From Leidyana gryllorum EB-2025a (taxonomy: Eukaryota; Apicomplexa): a stretch of 64,000 nucleotides of DNA. Where the stretch lies: positions 270,175 through 334,174 of the forward strand of contig JBLWGC010000036.1 of NCBI GenBank assembly GCA_048772705.1, in the 5' to 3' direction. The notes beneath the pieces were generated by a model. The model was not told the DNA's origin. It did not search any database and was given only the letters and a program-made list of their open reading frames with translations. Shown here one piece after another: positions 62,876 to 64,000 of the stretch. Both the position numbers and the translations under genes were made by a program. How positions within the stretch are numbered: position 1 is the stretch's first letter; each line of letters opens with the position of its first letter.

Positions 62876-64000
62876 TCAAGAAGGTTGTTTCCATTTTGAC
62901 CATAGATGACTCGCACAATGTAAAAGCCCCGCAGGCAGTAATCTGGAAGCTCTGGATTTCTTCTCCCTTCGCGGGAACACCTCTTCGTACAGCGACGCGG
63001 GACAGACAGCCGGTAACTTTAACGGAAGATCAAAATACTCCAATTCTCTGTAGCGCTGATTCAACAACGCACGCCCGAACCACCAATCGTCTGTGCAAAA
63101 ACGGGCGATGCGGTCGAACATTCCGCCGACGGAGGTCTGAGCCTCTCGCAGTGTTCCTTCCAACATTTCAGCGTACCACTGACTGACAAAGGCCTTTGGA
63201 ACGCTGTGGTAATAAGTTTTTGGGGGAAGTGTTGGCTCAGCGTGGACACTTCTTTCTCGCAGCTTTGTCCATTGTTCTGGATGGTCGGTAGTCTGAGCCC
63301 TCAGACACAGACCGATCTCTTCAGCAGAACACCCGATGTATTTCAGCACAGCCTCGAGAGTGGCATCGGTATAGAGTCCCGAAACGAGTTCCAATTGGAC
63401 CTTAGGCCACGGATAGTGCAAAAGGGCTGCAGCTTGGAGACCGAAACGGACCCGAACGCCTCTCCGTCGCCAAATGGAGTGCCCAACAAAAAACCAGTCA
63501 GTCAACTTCGCGATGTTAGACGGCACTCCGGTGACACCGACATATTGAATTTGACACCTTTCAATCAAGCGTCGCATCGCTTCCGGTGAGGCATCCCGTT
63601 GGGTGTGAAGGCATAGCACCCGGACACAGTCGGGGGGCCAACGGGCGGGGGTCGCGCTCTCACACAGTCCTTCAACGAGCGCCCATCCCTCCAGAGGTAA
63701 TTCGATACGCTTCAGATTCTGAAGGGGCACAGCTTCGAGTACGCTTTCAATCAGAGTCGGAGTGGAGTTGTTGTTGACATAGAGAACCCGTGTCACCTCT
63801 GACCACTCCACTGGATGTTTAATGCCGGTTGCGCTCAGATTAAAGTGTGTTGTCACTCATCAATCCAAAGTACGGAGGAGGGTACACAGCGGGAGGTTCG
63901 GTCAGTGGGAGTGCGCTCCACCAGAGAGGGGGTGAATCCAAATCCTTTGTTCGGGCCAACCGAAACCATCCGAGGTTCGAGTAGACGCGCCGCAGCACAG
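62876..64000 (-). pseudogene. F-box/LRR-like protein, array copy 5, frameshifted and cut by the window
   Basis: Only part of exon 2 lies in the window. Compared with the other four copies there is one extra T at about 63840 (CAGATTAAAG against CAGATAAAG), which breaks the frame at the position matching SDNTLYLSATG; downstream of it the frame is intact to the stop at 62876. Other differences are IESVLEAVPLQNL, PARWPPD, WFFVGHS, PTLPPKTYYHSVPKAF and GGMFDRIAR. The end KQPS is shared with copy 2. It may be a pseudogene; a sequencing error is also possible. Confidence 0.65.

Larger units (their letters stand above)
51865..64000 (-). repeat. Tandem array of about 2.65-kb units, each with one F-box/LRR-like gene
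   Basis: Gene ends recur at 52289, 54933, 57577, 60231 and 62876, so the period is 2,644, 2,644, 2,654 and 2,645 bp. Four units are whole, the fifth runs off the window, and the left end is an orphan spacer. All are in the same direction (minus). Unit-to-unit identity is very high by eye, with long identical blocks in exon 2. Confidence 0.97.

Noticed and set aside
52309-63777. Plus-strand frames of 60-170 codons repeated in every array unit
   Set aside because: They recur only because the units are nearly identical. They oppose the spliced F-box/LRR-like gene and show no protein-like features.

Overview
The window is nuclear DNA of a unicellular eukaryote with a very compact genome. Most genes are split by small GT-AG introns, typically 38-60 nt with donors such as GTGAGT or GTAAGT. 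Neighbouring genes are 10-200 bp apart, and one convergent pair overlaps. Protein divergence, intron style and lineage-specific families suggest an alveolate close to Perkinsus. That is an inference from overall character; I see no decisive marker such as a spliced-leader gene. Exon joins given here were built by reading the splice signals and checking that phase is kept to the stop codon, not from transcript data.

Region 1 (1-16 kb): a giant protein (>3,000 aa, running off the left edge) with a ubiquitin-binding-type zinc finger and a UIM-like motif; a plasma-membrane-type syntaxin; an unknown 820-aa protein; the splicing ubiquitin ligase PRP19; and a small protein with a likely mitochondrial presequence.

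Region 2 (16-31 kb): housekeeping genes. MCM3 and CDC45 both belong to the CMG replicative helicase. PRP5 (DDX46) acts at the branch point of the pre-spliceosome. They are followed by a TBC1D22-like RabGAP, a secreted unknown protein, the CAF1 deadenylase and a hexokinase with a predicted N-myristoylation site.

Region 3 (31-43 kb): two long coiled-coil proteins, a degenerate hexokinase paralogue that has lost its phosphate-binding loop, a hexose-6-phosphate mutarotase-like protein directly upstream of it on the same strand, and a RING-type ubiquitin ligase.

Region 4 (43-51 kb): a second syntaxin-like SNARE, a multi-pass membrane protein 13 bp behind it, eIF4A, V-ATPase subunit D, an unknown gene 11 bp behind that, and several small or tentative genes.

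Region 5 (51.9-64 kb, running off the right edge): a head-to-tail array of about 2.65-kb units. Each holds one two-exon minus-strand gene (669 aa, F-box-like N-terminus, LRR-like remainder) plus a spacer of about 600 bp. Four units are complete, and the fifth is cut by the window edge and carries a 1-bp frameshift. An orphan spacer marks the left end. The mosaic pattern of differences, clustered in a few places, makes this array the most unusual system in the window.
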